Shown here: in pieces, positions 7,389 through 16,372 of the stretch
How positions within the stretch are numbered: position 1 is the first letter of the stretch
Layout: every line of letters starts with the position of its first letter
Assembly: GCA_018401935.1 (NCBI GenBank)
Contig: JAGYJQ010000005.1
Coordinates: forward strand, 97,349-161,348
DNA from: Balneolaceae bacterium
GTDB lineage: Bacteria > Bacteroidota > Rhodothermia > Balneolales > Balneolaceae
Length of the DNA stretch: 64,000 nucleotides
Direction: 5' to 3'
The notes under the pieces: model-generated
What the model was told of the DNA's origin: nothing
The model's database searches: none
What the model saw: only the letters and a program-made list of their open reading frames with translations
Translations under genes and position numbers: made by a program

Positions 7389-10268
7389 CTAGAACCTAAA
7401 TAAATACTTTAACTGGGCATACCGATCTCCATGCCCTTCCAGATTACTAATGCTTATCAAGTTAGAGTCAAATCGGAGACTATGTTGATCGGTTAGTTTA
7501 AATTCAAAGCCCCCTACAAATGCATAGGTTTGATATTCATTTATCGTCAACTCCTCACTTAGGACATAATAGTCATCAAGTGGATTATCTTCATCACCTG
7601 CTTCTATTTCAATGGCTCTACTCTGAGAGCGATTATCCGAATAGGCCAGTCGTGTATTTAAACTAAATCGTGCATCGAACAAAAAGAGTGTGGCCCCAAC
7701 ATAGACACCTTGAATATCAAGGTCTAATTGGCCATTACCGCTTTGGGTTTCATTTAAACTATAGCCGAATTGAGTTTTTAGAGGCACTCTAGTGAACTGG
7801 GAGTTAATACTGACCGAATAAGACCTATTCTCAATGCTTCCATAGGCGAATACCTGATCATCCGTTTCGAGTGAGGACAGACTGAGGGTTGCATCAGAAA
7901 CACCTTCACCCATCCGAAACCGTTGGGTTATGGAGGCGTTTAGATTTATTGTACTGTTTGCTCTAGGCACTGGGCTTACTAAGGTGTCACTTTCAGAAAT
8001 GAGTAAATTTTGTACTGCTGCATTTTCAAAACCCACCGGAACTTCTGGATTGAATCTCTGTATCCCGTTATCCCTAGTTCTATATCGATATCCAACCGTT
8101 ATTTTTGGGATAAATTGATTAACCGGATAATAACTAACACTTCCTTTGTAGGATGTTGTTTTTGTGGTCGCCTTCTTTGTCTGTGCAACATTATCCTGCA
8201 ACTCTTCATAGCCAAGTGTTAAAAATACTTGTCGCGCGAATAATTGAATTCTGTCCGACACATTAAACCCACTTATATCTTTCTGTATCGTTGAATTGGC
8301 TAAAGAAACAAAATCAGGACCTACCCACCGATAACGGGCCGATATTGAATTAAAAGGCAACTGGGCAGTTAGCTCGGTATTAGAGCCTAAGATGGACGTG
8401 GGAAAGTAGGGAGTTACCTCAGCACTATCGGTTCCAACATTACTAAATCGAATGGGTAACACACTTATATTTTCATTTACAATCAAGATGGTGGCTAACT
8501 GATTTAGCAGATCATAAGTCGCGTTATCTATACCATCAAACCCAAGTTCTTCGGCTCGAGTTTGGTTAAGGGGTCCCCCATAAATATCCTCATTCAGAAC
8601 CGATGCCACGGTCTCGGTTTTAAACTTAACCTTGTTCTGTGCCAAGGCAAATGCTAAATCAACCCCGAGTACAAAATTTCCTTTTGGTCGTGGGCTTCCG
8701 CCTTGAATTCTAAGTAAATCAGGCTCTGAGGCGAGTCTTTGCCGGTCTAACCCAGTTAAGTTGGCATACAAAGCCGATGGCCCAAGCAGCAGGTCTTCAT
8801 AATCTAACACATTAAAGATAGAGCTTGTATCATCCTCTACTTTCATTGCTTGAATACCCAGCTGAGCATATTTTGCATTACCTAATCCAACTCGAGCCCC
8901 CATAATCTTGCGAGCAAATCCACCCCTACCCGAATTATCATAACTAAGGGTGTAGGTGGTATCTTGGGGTATGCCTCCTGCTTTCACTGTATCAACAGCA
9001 ATTCCGGTGTATAAATTGGTCACCTTCCTATTAATTTCACCATAGAGTAACTCAATGTTGATATTCTCCCACAACAGATGTACTTCTGTATTTACCCCAA
9101 ACATTCGACGCCCAGATATGGTAAAGTTTCCCATATCTGGATAAATATGTCCAGCATCTAGTGTCCACCACTTTCCAAGCTGCAGTTTAAGACCAAATCT
9201 ATTTTGAGGCTGTAAACGAAGGTCTTCCTGTGTAGTATAATATCCATTCATGGAGTACTTCAACAAATTATACTCCCCTGAAACGGAAAAACGTCCGGAA
9301 TAAGCCTCCGTTATATCTTCAGAAATCACTTGATTTCTGGCCGATAGTTCAAGATTAGCATTGGGTCGGTATGGGTTATCAAACTCTTCTACCTGCTCAA
9401 TCTCTGCTTCTTCTTCACTGATTACATTAAAAGACCATTCTTGAACTAAAAAAGTATCTGCTTCGGTTAGATAATTGAGTTGAATATCGTGCGGACCTTC
9501 TAAAATAAAATCTGGATTATAGGATATATAATAGGCCGATGTGTCCGCAAGTTCGGTTATATCTTCTTCATCCAAAACCAATTGAAAGCTTCCTGGTTCA
9601 AGGTCTTCTGGATCATAAAACAAAGAAATAGCTATAAATGCATCATCCATCTGGACACCAATACCAGGCTTTGGAGACAGGATGGTAACATCTATGTCTT
9701 CGGTCTGCTGATAATTCGTTTGTTTTGACCCGGAATTATTGGAATAAGCAGTGGGATCGATTACCAATGGTACCTCAATGTAACCTGCCTTACCCATACC
9801 CTGAGCTGGATAAAGGATATCTTGTTCATGCTGTAACGTGCTAATTCGAACAAAATACTGTAATTGAGTCCCAGTGATCGTACTGGGTTCCAATTCAATA
9901 CTAAGAAGCCCATTGGTAAGCTGCATTGTGCGTTGACGGAAGCCCATGTTCCCATCGGTTCGGTAAAAAAACTCCGCCTCGATTATTTCTGCAGGTCGAA
10001 GTCCTGGGACCTGAAATTCCAAGGATGCAGTCGCTTGTTGATTGATAAAAATGGGTATTTGATGCTCTATCCAATAGGGAGATATTGGATCAACCATAGA
10101 ATCATCGCTATATATGCCCAAGCTATTTGGTAGTTGAAATGATTGTATTCCATTCAAAACATCATTTTGCCCCCCTTGTGCGTATAGCTCTGTCACTGTT
10201 GCTCCAAGAATTAAAGCAGCAAACAAATACTTCCCGATAATTATACCAAACACTTGCCGTGTAAACAT
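7389..10268 (-). CDS. large outer-membrane beta-barrel protein with N-terminal Ig-like domains, unknown function
   Basis: 959 residues with a signal peptide ending near 'TELYAQ'. Residues about 45-300 look like two or three beta-sandwich domains ('FYRTDGNMGFRQRTMQL', 'TILSPKPGIGVQM'). From about 310 the sequence alternates aromatic and polar residues in long beta strands and ends in 'YLKYLFRF'-like Phe ('QLKYLFRF'), as expected of an outer-membrane barrel recognised by BamA. I do not recognise a named family. It lies between a FecR-domain protein and a CHASE2 cyclase gene with short gaps (35 and 63 bases), which suggests that the products act together at the envelope. Confidence 0.8.
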   Translation of the reverse strand: MFTRQVFGIIIGKYLFAALILGATVTELYAQGGQNDVLNGIQSFQLPNSLGIYSDDSMVDPISPYWIEHQIPIFINQQATASLEFQVPGLRPAEIIEAEFFYRTDGNMGFRQRTMQLTNGLLSIELEPSTITGTQLQYFVRISTLQHEQDILYPAQGMGKAGYIEVPLVIDPTAYSNNSGSKQTNYQQTEDIDVTILSPKPGIGVQMDDAFIAISLFYDPEDLEPGSFQLVLDEEDITELADTSAYYISYNPDFILEGPHDIQLNYLTEADTFLVQEWSFNVISEEEAEIEQVEEFDNPYRPNANLELSARNQVISEDITEAYSGRFSVSGEYNLLKYSMNGYYTTQEDLRLQPQNRFGLKLQLGKWWTLDAGHIYPDMGNFTISGRRMFGVNTEVHLLWENINIELLYGEINRKVTNLYTGIAVDTVKAGGIPQDTTYTLSYDNSGRGGFARKIMGARVGLGNAKYAQLGIQAMKVEDDTSSIFNVLDYEDLLLGPSALYANLTGLDRQRLASEPDLLRIQGGSPRPKGNFVLGVDLAFALAQNKVKFKTETVASVLNEDIYGGPLNQTRAEELGFDGIDNATYDLLNQLATILIVNENISVLPIRFSNVGTDSAEVTPYFPTSILGSNTELTAQLPFNSISARYRWVGPDFVSLANSTIQKDISGFNVSDRIQLFARQVFLTLGYEELQDNVAQTKKATTKTTSYKGSVSYYPVNQFIPKITVGYRYRTRDNGIQRFNPEVPVGFENAAVQNLLISESDTLVSPVPRANSTINLNASITQRFRMGEGVSDATLSLSSLETDDQVFAYGSIENRSYSVSINSQFTRVPLKTQFGYSLNETQSGNGQLDLDIQGVYVGATLFLFDARFSLNTRLAYSDNRSQSRAIEIEAGDEDNPLDDYYVLSEELTINEYQTYAFVGGFEFKLTDQHSLRFDSNLISISNLEGHGDRYAQLKYLFRF

Positions 10269-10270
10269 AG

Positions 10271-10284
10271 AGAGTAATGACTCT
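10271..10284 (-). promoter_or_regulatory. small stem-loop abutting the start codon of the outer-membrane protein gene
   Basis: On the minus strand AGAGT-CATT-ACTCT forms a five-pair hairpin whose base is two bases from the ATG at 10268. It would occupy the ribosome-binding region and could lower translation of the barrel gene relative to its upstream neighbour. Weak evidence: the stem is short. Confidence 0.3.
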
Positions 10285-10303
10285 TTAGGGCCCGAGAAAA
10301 ATA

Positions 10304-11095
10304 TTATTGGTCAGATTTTTCAAAAATAGTCAACGGTATTTCACGTACCTGACCATTTGCATCTCGGAATCGAACAATAACCGTACGCTCAATTAAATCT
10401 TCGTCCAGATCCTCGTAACCTTCTCCCAGATCCTGAAGTTGATCGTCGCTTAATGTTCCCGATTCCACCGAACTTCCAGCTTCATCGACCTCGGCATACA
10501 TTTTCTCAAACAATGAAACTGTCTGACCCGAATTCAAAGCAGTCACGTTTACTTGCCCTTCTTCCACCCAAATAAACCCATCTGCATTGTTCCCAAATAC
10601 CGTCCCTTTTACCGAAGCCAACGAACGAGAGGTTTGAACATCGAAACTACCCGATCCTACTGGTTCAACCTCAAGCCTAATTTCCCCTTTTTCTAAATCT
10701 ATTCTACGATTCGAAAGACGAGAATTCGCTAAACTCTCACCACGAACAATAAGCATGGATTCCGGTTTAACCTTAGCTACACTATTATCAGAGGTAAAAA
10801 TAACCAGCGCATACCCGGATAGCCCCGTTGCTAGCGTGTCTCCATCAAAAAGTGGTTCCCCTATATTCTCGCGAAGGTCCAAAATATAGGCCCCTCTGTC
10901 CTTTGACAATAGATCTACTTGAGGTTTAAATCTTCTCACAATGGCAATAGGCCTAACCTGGGCTTCTATACTCCCAACCTTGATTGCTTCAGTAGATGGT
11001 ATGGCTGGTAAAGGATTGGCTTGTTTCCGATCTGGAAGTGCATCAGGGGCTAAACTAACAAATGATAATAAGAGAACAAAAAAGAGAGATTTCAT
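10304..11095 (-). CDS. secreted FecR-domain protein
   Basis: 263 residues, with a signal peptide of about 16-20 residues ('MKSLFFVLLLSFVSLAPDA'). The FecR domain runs from about 80 to 200: 'GDTLATGLSGYALVIF', 'IDLEKGEIRLEV', 'VQTSRSLASVKGTVFG' and 'VEEGQVNVT' are its usual landmarks. There is no N-terminal transmembrane anti-sigma segment and no sigma gene nearby, so this is not a classical TonB/FecI system. The acidic stretch at about 210-236 is followed by a short C-terminal beta segment. FecR domains are often found beside CHASE2 cyclases, which matches this operon. Probably a periplasmic ligand or partner for the CHASE2 sensor (inference). Confidence 0.82.
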   Translation of the reverse strand: MKSLFFVLLLSFVSLAPDALPDRKQANPLPAIPSTEAIKVGSIEAQVRPIAIVRRFKPQVDLLSKDRGAYILDLRENIGEPLFDGDTLATGLSGYALVIFTSDNSVAKVKPESMLIVRGESLANSRLSNRRIDLEKGEIRLEVEPVGSGSFDVQTSRSLASVKGTVFGNNADGFIWVEEGQVNVTALNSGQTVSLFEKMYAEVDEAGSSVESGTLSDDQLQDLGEGYEDLDEDLIERTVIVRFRDANGQVREIPLTIFEKSDQ

Positions 11096-11116
11096 AATGA
11101 CGTTCTTTTTGAGTGA

Positions 11117-12310
11117 TTAATTTCCTTCAATGACCAGATCGCCATTTTGAAATTTTTCGATGAGCTCCAGTATTTTTTGCACCCCTACTACACCCGTGTA
11201 GACCTGCCCATCAATTTCGATATTTTCAAAACTATAGCCCGTTTCTAACAGTAGATTATATGTATCTTGACCAATTAGTTGCACCAATGCCTGTACGGTT
11301 TCCTGATCCACCTCAACGACTGTCGATTCGGTACCTGGATCAATTAGCGTAAATTCCCAAATTTCAGAAACAATCTCATTGGTACCTAAAGCCGTATTCA
11401 TCGATGTGACCACTTGCCAATAATAGGTTTGGCTAGGTACAAGGGCCTGCACACCACTGCTTGGATACTGTAAAGAATTACCTCGAATAGTTTGATCTAG
11501 ATACTCAAATTGCAGTAAAGAACCTCCCTTATCTGTTGACTCTGAACTTTTCGCACTTTCTAAGAGTGACTCAGGGCTATCCGATCCATTAGCTGATACC
11601 ACTAACACACGATACGTCAAAGATGCATTACCCTCCCAACTTAACTGGGGAATTGGATTGGTGATGGCTGACTCAGCGCCTACCAAATCACCTGGAGTTC
11701 TCAGTAAAATGGTTAACTCATCCACCACTCCCCCTTCTGATATATTACCTCCCAGTTGAATGGTCTCATTGGCCAAAAGTTCTCGTCGACCTTCTTCGGT
11801 TACCTGATAAATACGCACAGCAAAACTGTATTGGTCGTTTGGCAGGGTAGTTCCAGATAGATCTTCAACAAAATTTTCACCGGTTGATGTAAGCCCTCCA
11901 TCGAACTTCATTCTATCGGATATACCCGGAATTTCTTCATTTTGGATGTCATTATTGGTGGCAAAAACAACCTGGCCTGGATTTAGGGAAAATGGATAGG
12001 CGGCCTGTTGACGAATCCGCGCTAAAACACCATAACTGGCCCCTTCTACATCAAATTCAAAATAAAGATTTTCTAAGCGTTCTGTTGTGTTATTAACTAA
12101 TGACCCAGAAATAATTACTGGACCACCGCCCTCCGTATCTACTCCTAAACTAGATAGTCCTAGCACTTGTGCTTGTTCTAAGACAGGTGAAAGGGAGAAC
12201 TCTAGGGTTACTTTATCGGATTGCGCCAAGCATATCGTCGTGGTAAAAACCCAAAAAAATACCATTAAAAACCCATTCCGTACTGCTTTTTTCATACATA
12301 TCATATCCAT
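11117..12310 (-). CDS. secreted Ig/FnIII-like protein of unknown function
   Basis: 397 residues from the ATG at 12310, preferred because AGAGG lies five bases before it; ATGs at 12331 and 12295 are alternatives. The signal peptide ends near 'TTTICLAQ'. The body has a beta-rich domain like a periodic CARDB/FnIII fold ('VTLEFSLSPVL', 'ISGSLVNNTTERLENLYFEF'), then a fibronectin-like part ('NPIPQLSWEGNASLTYRVLV', 'SQTYYWQVVTS'). A helical C-terminus ('TVQALVQLIGQDTYNLLLE') ends the protein. No named family is recognised. It is the first gene of the FecR/outer-membrane protein/CHASE2-cyclase operon, 21 bases before the FecR gene, and is probably periplasmic or surface-exposed. Confidence 0.75.
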   Translation of the reverse strand: MDMICMKKAVRNGFLMVFFWVFTTTICLAQSDKVTLEFSLSPVLEQAQVLGLSSLGVDTEGGGPVIISGSLVNNTTERLENLYFEFDVEGASYGVLARIRQQAAYPFSLNPGQVVFATNNDIQNEEIPGISDRMKFDGGLTSTGENFVEDLSGTTLPNDQYSFAVRIYQVTEEGRRELLANETIQLGGNISEGGVVDELTILLRTPGDLVGAESAITNPIPQLSWEGNASLTYRVLVVSANGSDSPESLLESAKSSESTDKGGSLLQFEYLDQTIRGNSLQYPSSGVQALVPSQTYYWQVVTSMNTALGTNEIVSEIWEFTLIDPGTESTVVEVDQETVQALVQLIGQDTYNLLLETGYSFENIEIDGQVYTGVVGVQKILELIEKFQNGDLVIEGN

Positions 12311-12404
12311 AAATACCTCTTTTAATTGCATCTATATACCGTGCCATCGTGAAGGTTGCTCAATCAAATATAAATCAAAAGCTTGAGCACTTAAAATCAT
12401 ATCC

Positions 12405-12440
12405 AAAAAAAAAGCTCTTCCCTTAATTAGAAAGAGCTTT
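12405..12440 (-). terminator. rho-independent terminator behind tRNA-Ala
   Basis: On the minus strand AAAGCTCTT and AAGAGCTTT form a nine-pair hairpin over a 12-base loop, followed by a T run (plus-strand A at 12405-12413). It starts two bases after the tRNA, so it ends the tRNA transcript. Confidence 0.85.
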
Positions 12441-12441
12441 G

Positions 12442-12515
12442 TGGAGCTATGGGGATTCGAACCCCAGACCTTCGCGCTGCCAGCGCGACGCTCTAGCCAG
12501 CTGAGCTATAGCCCC
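12442..12515 (-). tRNA. tRNA-Ala (anticodon GGC)
   Basis: A 74-base cloverleaf can be drawn on the minus strand. The acceptor is GGGGCTA/TAGCTCC with the alanine-defining G3-U70 wobble and A73. The D arm is GCTC/GAGC. The anticodon stem TCGCG/CGCGA holds the loop CTGGCAG, giving anticodon GGC (codons GCC/GCU). The T arm is TGGGG-TTCGAAT-CCCCA. CCA is not encoded. A terminator follows directly, so the gene is probably transcribed alone. Confidence 0.97.
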
Positions 12516-12665
12516 AAAATAGATCGTAAATATAAGAGTGATGATAAATTAATCCTAGTTCATTTATATTTTTTGTTTGATAGACCCTAAAGGTTCACTA
12601 TTTTCTTACAATCTACACAACTCTTTTAATCTCAATCAAACCTTCTGAATAGGAGTTTAACCTAT

Positions 12666-13577
12666 ATGAAACGAAGAATAAACCTACTCGTCCTTACACT
12701 ATTTTTATCTGTTGGAGTTCTTAGCCAGTATGGCTGTAGCCCCAAAGAAGTAGTTCCACCTGTACCCGTTGACACTGATGGTGACGGAATTCCTGACTCC
12801 CAAGAACTTGAGCTTGGTCTCGACCCAAACAATGCTGACACCGACGGTGATGGCTTAAGTGACGGAGTTGAAGTAAATGAAACCAACACGGATCCACTCA
12901 ATGCCGACACCGATGGCGATGGCCTAAGTGATGGCGATGAAGTAAATACGTACAACACCGATCCTAATAACACTGATACTGACGGCGACGGTCTTAGCGA
13001 CTATGATGAAGTTATGACCTATAATACGGATCCAAATGACGCTAATGGCGACGCAGATGGTGATGGTCTTAGCGACGTAGATGAAATTACCGTTCACAAT
13101 ACCAATCCTACCAATGCTGACACCGATGGTGACGGGTTCAATGACGCGCAAGAAGTTGATATGGGTACCAATCCAAATGACGGGTCAGATCCTGCTTACA
13201 TTGCTGAAGATCAGTTGACTACGATTACCTTTGATTTTGACCGCTCTACTGTAACAGATGCATCGGCACAAGCATTAGCTGAAAATGTACAGATGCTGAT
13301 GAATGCACCTGCATTTAATGTTCGTGTTGACGCTTACACTGACCACGTGGGTGGCGATCAATATAACTTACGTTTGAGTTTACGTAGAGCTGCCTCTGTG
13401 GTAAGTTTCTATACCCAAAATGGAATTTCTGAAGATAGAATCGAATCTCGTGGATTGGGTAAAGCACCAGTAGAGTGTAGTGAAATGGAAAAAGAGAGCG
13501 GAACCAACGGTTGTGAGAAAAACCGTCGTGCTGAGTCTCATCCAGTAAGTACACTAAAGTATAATCCAGATATGTAA
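12666..13577 (+). CDS. OmpA-family protein with thrombospondin type 3 calcium-binding-type repeats
   Basis: 303 residues. The leader ends 'LSQYGCSPKE', so it may be a lipoprotein anchored at Cys24, although the lipobox is imperfect. Residues 36-173 hold six D-x-D-G-D-G repeats of 22-23 residues, the calcium-binding loop of thrombospondin type 3 repeats. Residues about 185-300 are an OmpA-like peptidoglycan-binding domain: 'TFDFDRSTVTDAS', 'DAYTDHVGG', 'YNLRLSLRRAASV' and 'NRRAE'. Two Cys (in 'VECSE' and 'NGCEKNRR') may form a disulfide. AGGAG lies about 10 bases before the start. The protein likely links the outer membrane to peptidoglycan through a calcium-stiffened spacer. Confidence 0.93.
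   Translation: MKRRINLLVLTLFLSVGVLSQYGCSPKEVVPPVPVDTDGDGIPDSQELELGLDPNNADTDGDGLSDGVEVNETNTDPLNADTDGDGLSDGDEVNTYNTDPNNTDTDGDGLSDYDEVMTYNTDPNDANGDADGDGLSDVDEITVHNTNPTNADTDGDGFNDAQEVDMGTNPNDGSDPAYIAEDQLTTITFDFDRSTVTDASAQALAENVQMLMNAPAFNVRVDAYTDHVGGDQYNLRLSLRRAASVVSFYTQNGISEDRIESRGLGKAPVECSEMEKESGTNGCEKNRRAESHPVSTLKYNPDM
12771..13184 (+). repeat. six in-frame coding repeats (~69 bp, TSP3 type)
   Basis: Six copies of a 66-69 base unit encode D-T/A-D-G-D-G-x-x-D-x-x-E-x-x-x-x-x-T-x-P modules. The fourth and fifth copies are separated by two extra residues. The sequence differs between copies mainly at silent and variable positions, which indicates old duplication under protein-level selection. Confidence 0.85.
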
Positions 13578-13604
13578 TTGGATTTAAAATTGTTGATTAA
13601 ACAG

Positions 13605-13634
13605 AGGGCCTTGTTAATTCAAGGCCCTTTTTTT
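13605..13634 (+). terminator. rho-independent terminator of the OmpA-family gene
   Basis: AGGGCCTT (13605-13612) and AAGGCCCT (13621-13628) form an eight-pair stem with an eight-base loop, followed by seven T. It lies 28 bases after the stop codon. Confidence 0.92.
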
Positions 13635-13785
13635 ATGCCATCAACTTTGTTTATCGATGGAACGAACCCTTTCTTATCCTTTCTTATCCTTCCTATCCCA
13701 TCCAAACGTCGTAAGTGCCCTGCATCACGTACATTGATTTCCCTAGTTAAAACCTAGTTGTTCTCAAGCGGTACTTAAATTGCTT

Positions 13786-16245
13786 CTAAAAAAACCGTGA
13801 CATGGAAATACCTGGATACAATCCGGGGGCATCTAATCGGTAGGCAAGATCTAGACGAACTAAACTAAAAATGTTGCTTAAGGAAACACCAATTTCAGAG
13901 TGTATCCCATTGGTACTCGGCAACAAATTACCTGGAAAATCTTGAATAAAAGCCGTTTGTTTAGAATTTTCCCACGTTTTACCTACCCCACCAAAGGCAA
14001 TGATACTCAAGCCTTTTTTACCTGCCTCTTTCCAACCTACTGCTTCCAGTGGAATAGACCGAAAGTTGTGTTCCGCATACAAAGATGCATAACTCGCCCC
14101 CTCATAGGGGGTAAAAGTCTTCGTTTTAAACACCCCAAAAGGCCCATACACACCCAAAGCAGCATCTAAGGCTCCATTACGCTGAACAGGGATTTCCCCA
14201 ATAAAACTACCCGCATTTATTTTCACATCTAGCACATTAGGAATGAGCCTACGCTTGTAAAAGGTTTTAAAGCGCTGATACAATTCAAACTCAAGTCTAG
14301 CAAAGTCCCAATCGCTTCCAAGCGCCTCATGCGATGTTTCTATACCTAAATATAGATTATTCGCTTCAACCACTCCTAGTGCCTCTTTTCCACTTCCACC
14401 CTCCATTTCAATAGTAATGGATGATAAACGACCATCATCTATAGGTGGATTCATCCGTGCATTATTGTCACTAGCCCTAAGGTCATAACTTGTTTTATAA
14501 TCAATACTGCTATGATTTTCTATAGAATAATAAAGACGCGCATCCGAACGCCGCCCCAAAATGGCCCTTTTCATTCGATGTGTGAAACCAATTTTTGAGT
14601 ACTCATTTCGGAAGTAATCATTGTAATCGTCAAAACCAAAAAGAATGGGAACAGCCTGTATTGTACTAGGATAGTAGGTATTGTTTAGACGCGGAGTGGT
14701 AATTTTACCGGAGTGCGCCCAAATTCTATTTCTCCGATTTTCTGGATCTAACACCCACTCTCCCTCAATTCTTGGGCTCCATTCTTTGTAACCAAAACTA
14801 TATCCTACTACCCCTTTTAGCTCTAATCTATCTTTTTCAAGAAAACGTCGTTCCAAACCTAGACCTGCATATAAGGCATCTACACGATTATATCGTGCTT
14901 CTACTACCATATGTTGAGTTACTCTAGACCAAGCCTGCCCAAAAAAACTAGAATCTTTAGTGGTCTCTTGGCGTTCACCTTCCTCATCCATCGTTACAAA
15001 CTTGGCCAAAAAGCCCGTGGGTTGGAAAGATTTTTCAAGACTAGCTGTGCTATCTAAATTGGCATATGCACTTTCTTCATTAATTGATAGAGGCACTACA
15101 TCCAAACTGCGAACAAACAAAGAATCCGATGACTGAATTGATGTAGAATCTACACTAAAGGTGTTTTCTAACATAAATACTTGGTCTGGTACCCATTGAT
15201 TAACCACGTAATCACTCAGCTTAGATATTTGTTTAAAGCCAATGGGTGGAAATTGTAGGCCTGGTAAACCAATCTCAATTTCTCCATCTAATCGAAAATC
15301 TACCGGCAACCAAAATTCCCCTCCAAAATTTGAATATTGTTGCTCGTAAAAAATATTGAACTCTTGTATAGGTGGAGGGAAAACCACTACTTCATTCGGT
15401 TTTAATCGAACACTTAATAGTGCAAAGGCCTCATCTAACACTTGTATAGTCCCCGTGAAAAGTGGTTGAAGTTCACGCTTAGGACGTACTTCAATCTCAT
15501 ACACAATTGCATCATCTATGCTATTATAATCCAGTAAGGTAAAGTGGTAATAGTCCAATGCTTCAGGGTGAGTAATGCCCACCATATTGAAGCCTGTTAT
15601 ATCCAAATTATCGTCATAAAAATTAGGGGTATAACTTACACCTGCAAAGTTACTTGCCTCATCTATATTGGCCGTCTGCCTCTTGGACTTTAATATTTCT
15701 CTAACTCCTTTCTCTCTATCCCAATAAAGCTCAGATAAACTCTCATTAATTGATACAATGGCCGTATCTCTTTTGATTTGTTGCCGAGTATATGCGTCCG
15801 CTTTATACCTATTCAAATTTGAGCGCCACTGCTGTTTACTTTCTATTACCTTCTCCATTATATAAACAGCTGGATCTTCTTCGGTAATGATAACGGCATC
15901 CATATTCACCACTGCAGGTTGCATCTGGATAATGAGTGTTTTTTGCTCATGTACGGTAATTTCCACGGATTCATAGCCAATGAATCTTGCCACTAGCGTC
16001 ACGGGCAATGTGGGTGCTGTTATCTCAAACGCTCCATCAGCATTGGTAATAGTCCCTGTATACGTATCCTTAATTATAAGATGAGCAGCGGGTAACGCTT
16101 CACCTGTTTGAGCGTCTACAATAGTCCCTTCTAATTTGACTCTTTCCGATAGTGGAGAGGCATTAGTCCACTGGGTTAGGACTAGTAAGGTTATGAGTTG
16201 AGTAATAATGCCGGATAAAATAGCTTTTTTAAAGAGAATTGACAT
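13786..16245 (-). CDS. DUF5686 / carboxypeptidase-regulatory-like domain outer-membrane protein
   Basis: 819 residues with a signal peptide (to about 'LTQWTNASP'). Residues about 37-115 form a carboxypeptidase D regulatory-like beta sandwich ('GTIVDAQTGEALPAAHLII', 'TNADGAFEI'). The long remainder matches the DUF5686 pattern common in FCB bacteria ('YIMEKVIESKQQWRSNL', 'DAYTRQQIKRDT') with a C-terminal barrel ending 'ISMSRFF'. The usual length of this family is about 800 residues. The function is unknown; similar proteins are predicted surface or outer-membrane proteins. A perfect inverted repeat lies 24 bases before the start. Confidence 0.88.
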   Translation of the reverse strand: MSILFKKAILSGIITQLITLLVLTQWTNASPLSERVKLEGTIVDAQTGEALPAAHLIIKDTYTGTITNADGAFEITAPTLPVTLVARFIGYESVEITVHEQKTLIIQMQPAVVNMDAVIITEEDPAVYIMEKVIESKQQWRSNLNRYKADAYTRQQIKRDTAIVSINESLSELYWDREKGVREILKSKRQTANIDEASNFAGVSYTPNFYDDNLDITGFNMVGITHPEALDYYHFTLLDYNSIDDAIVYEIEVRPKRELQPLFTGTIQVLDEAFALLSVRLKPNEVVVFPPPIQEFNIFYEQQYSNFGGEFWLPVDFRLDGEIEIGLPGLQFPPIGFKQISKLSDYVVNQWVPDQVFMLENTFSVDSTSIQSSDSLFVRSLDVVPLSINEESAYANLDSTASLEKSFQPTGFLAKFVTMDEEGERQETTKDSSFFGQAWSRVTQHMVVEARYNRVDALYAGLGLERRFLEKDRLELKGVVGYSFGYKEWSPRIEGEWVLDPENRRNRIWAHSGKITTPRLNNTYYPSTIQAVPILFGFDDYNDYFRNEYSKIGFTHRMKRAILGRRSDARLYYSIENHSSIDYKTSYDLRASDNNARMNPPIDDGRLSSITIEMEGGSGKEALGVVEANNLYLGIETSHEALGSDWDFARLEFELYQRFKTFYKRRLIPNVLDVKINAGSFIGEIPVQRNGALDAALGVYGPFGVFKTKTFTPYEGASYASLYAEHNFRSIPLEAVGWKEAGKKGLSIIAFGGVGKTWENSKQTAFIQDFPGNLLPSTNGIHSEIGVSLSNIFSLVRLDLAYRLDAPGLYPGISMSRFF

Positions 16246-16268
16246 GCACAGATACGTTTAAAATCATG

Positions 16269-16295
16269 AATAGGTATAATCTAAGTATACCTATT
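16269..16295. promoter_or_regulatory. perfect 10-bp inverted repeat upstream of the DUF5686 gene
   Basis: AATAGGTATA (16269-16278) and TATACCTATT (16286-16295) are exact reverse complements around the seven-base spacer ATCTAAG. The repeat sits 24-50 bases before the start codon at 16245 (minus strand). It could be an operator or an RNA hairpin in the leader. No matching regulator is visible nearby. Confidence 0.5.
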
Positions 16296-16372
16296 TCAAC
16301 ACGAATAGTTTCACGTAAATATTCAATTCTCCCCAGTTAAACTAGCCTAATCCATACTATCAAATAGCCTAT

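Noticed and set aside
12596..12665. FCB-type promoter (TTTG ... TATTTTC) before the OmpA gene
   Set aside because: The match to -33/-7 elements is weak and the region is AT-rich, so it was not listed as a feature.
12662..12973. Ser/Pro-rich open frame on the minus strand over the calcium-type repeats
   Set aside because: It is the complement of the repeated coding sequence, has no start signal, and its composition is dictated by the sense strand.
12771..13184. CRISPR-like or minisatellite array from the regularly spaced repeats
   Set aside because: The repeats are in frame, encode D-x-D-G-D-G modules and lie wholly inside one coding sequence, so they are a protein repeat and not a CRISPR array.
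13669..13693. Short CTTTCTTATC direct repeat after the OmpA terminator
   Set aside because: Only two copies in simple pyrimidine-rich sequence; no support for a function.
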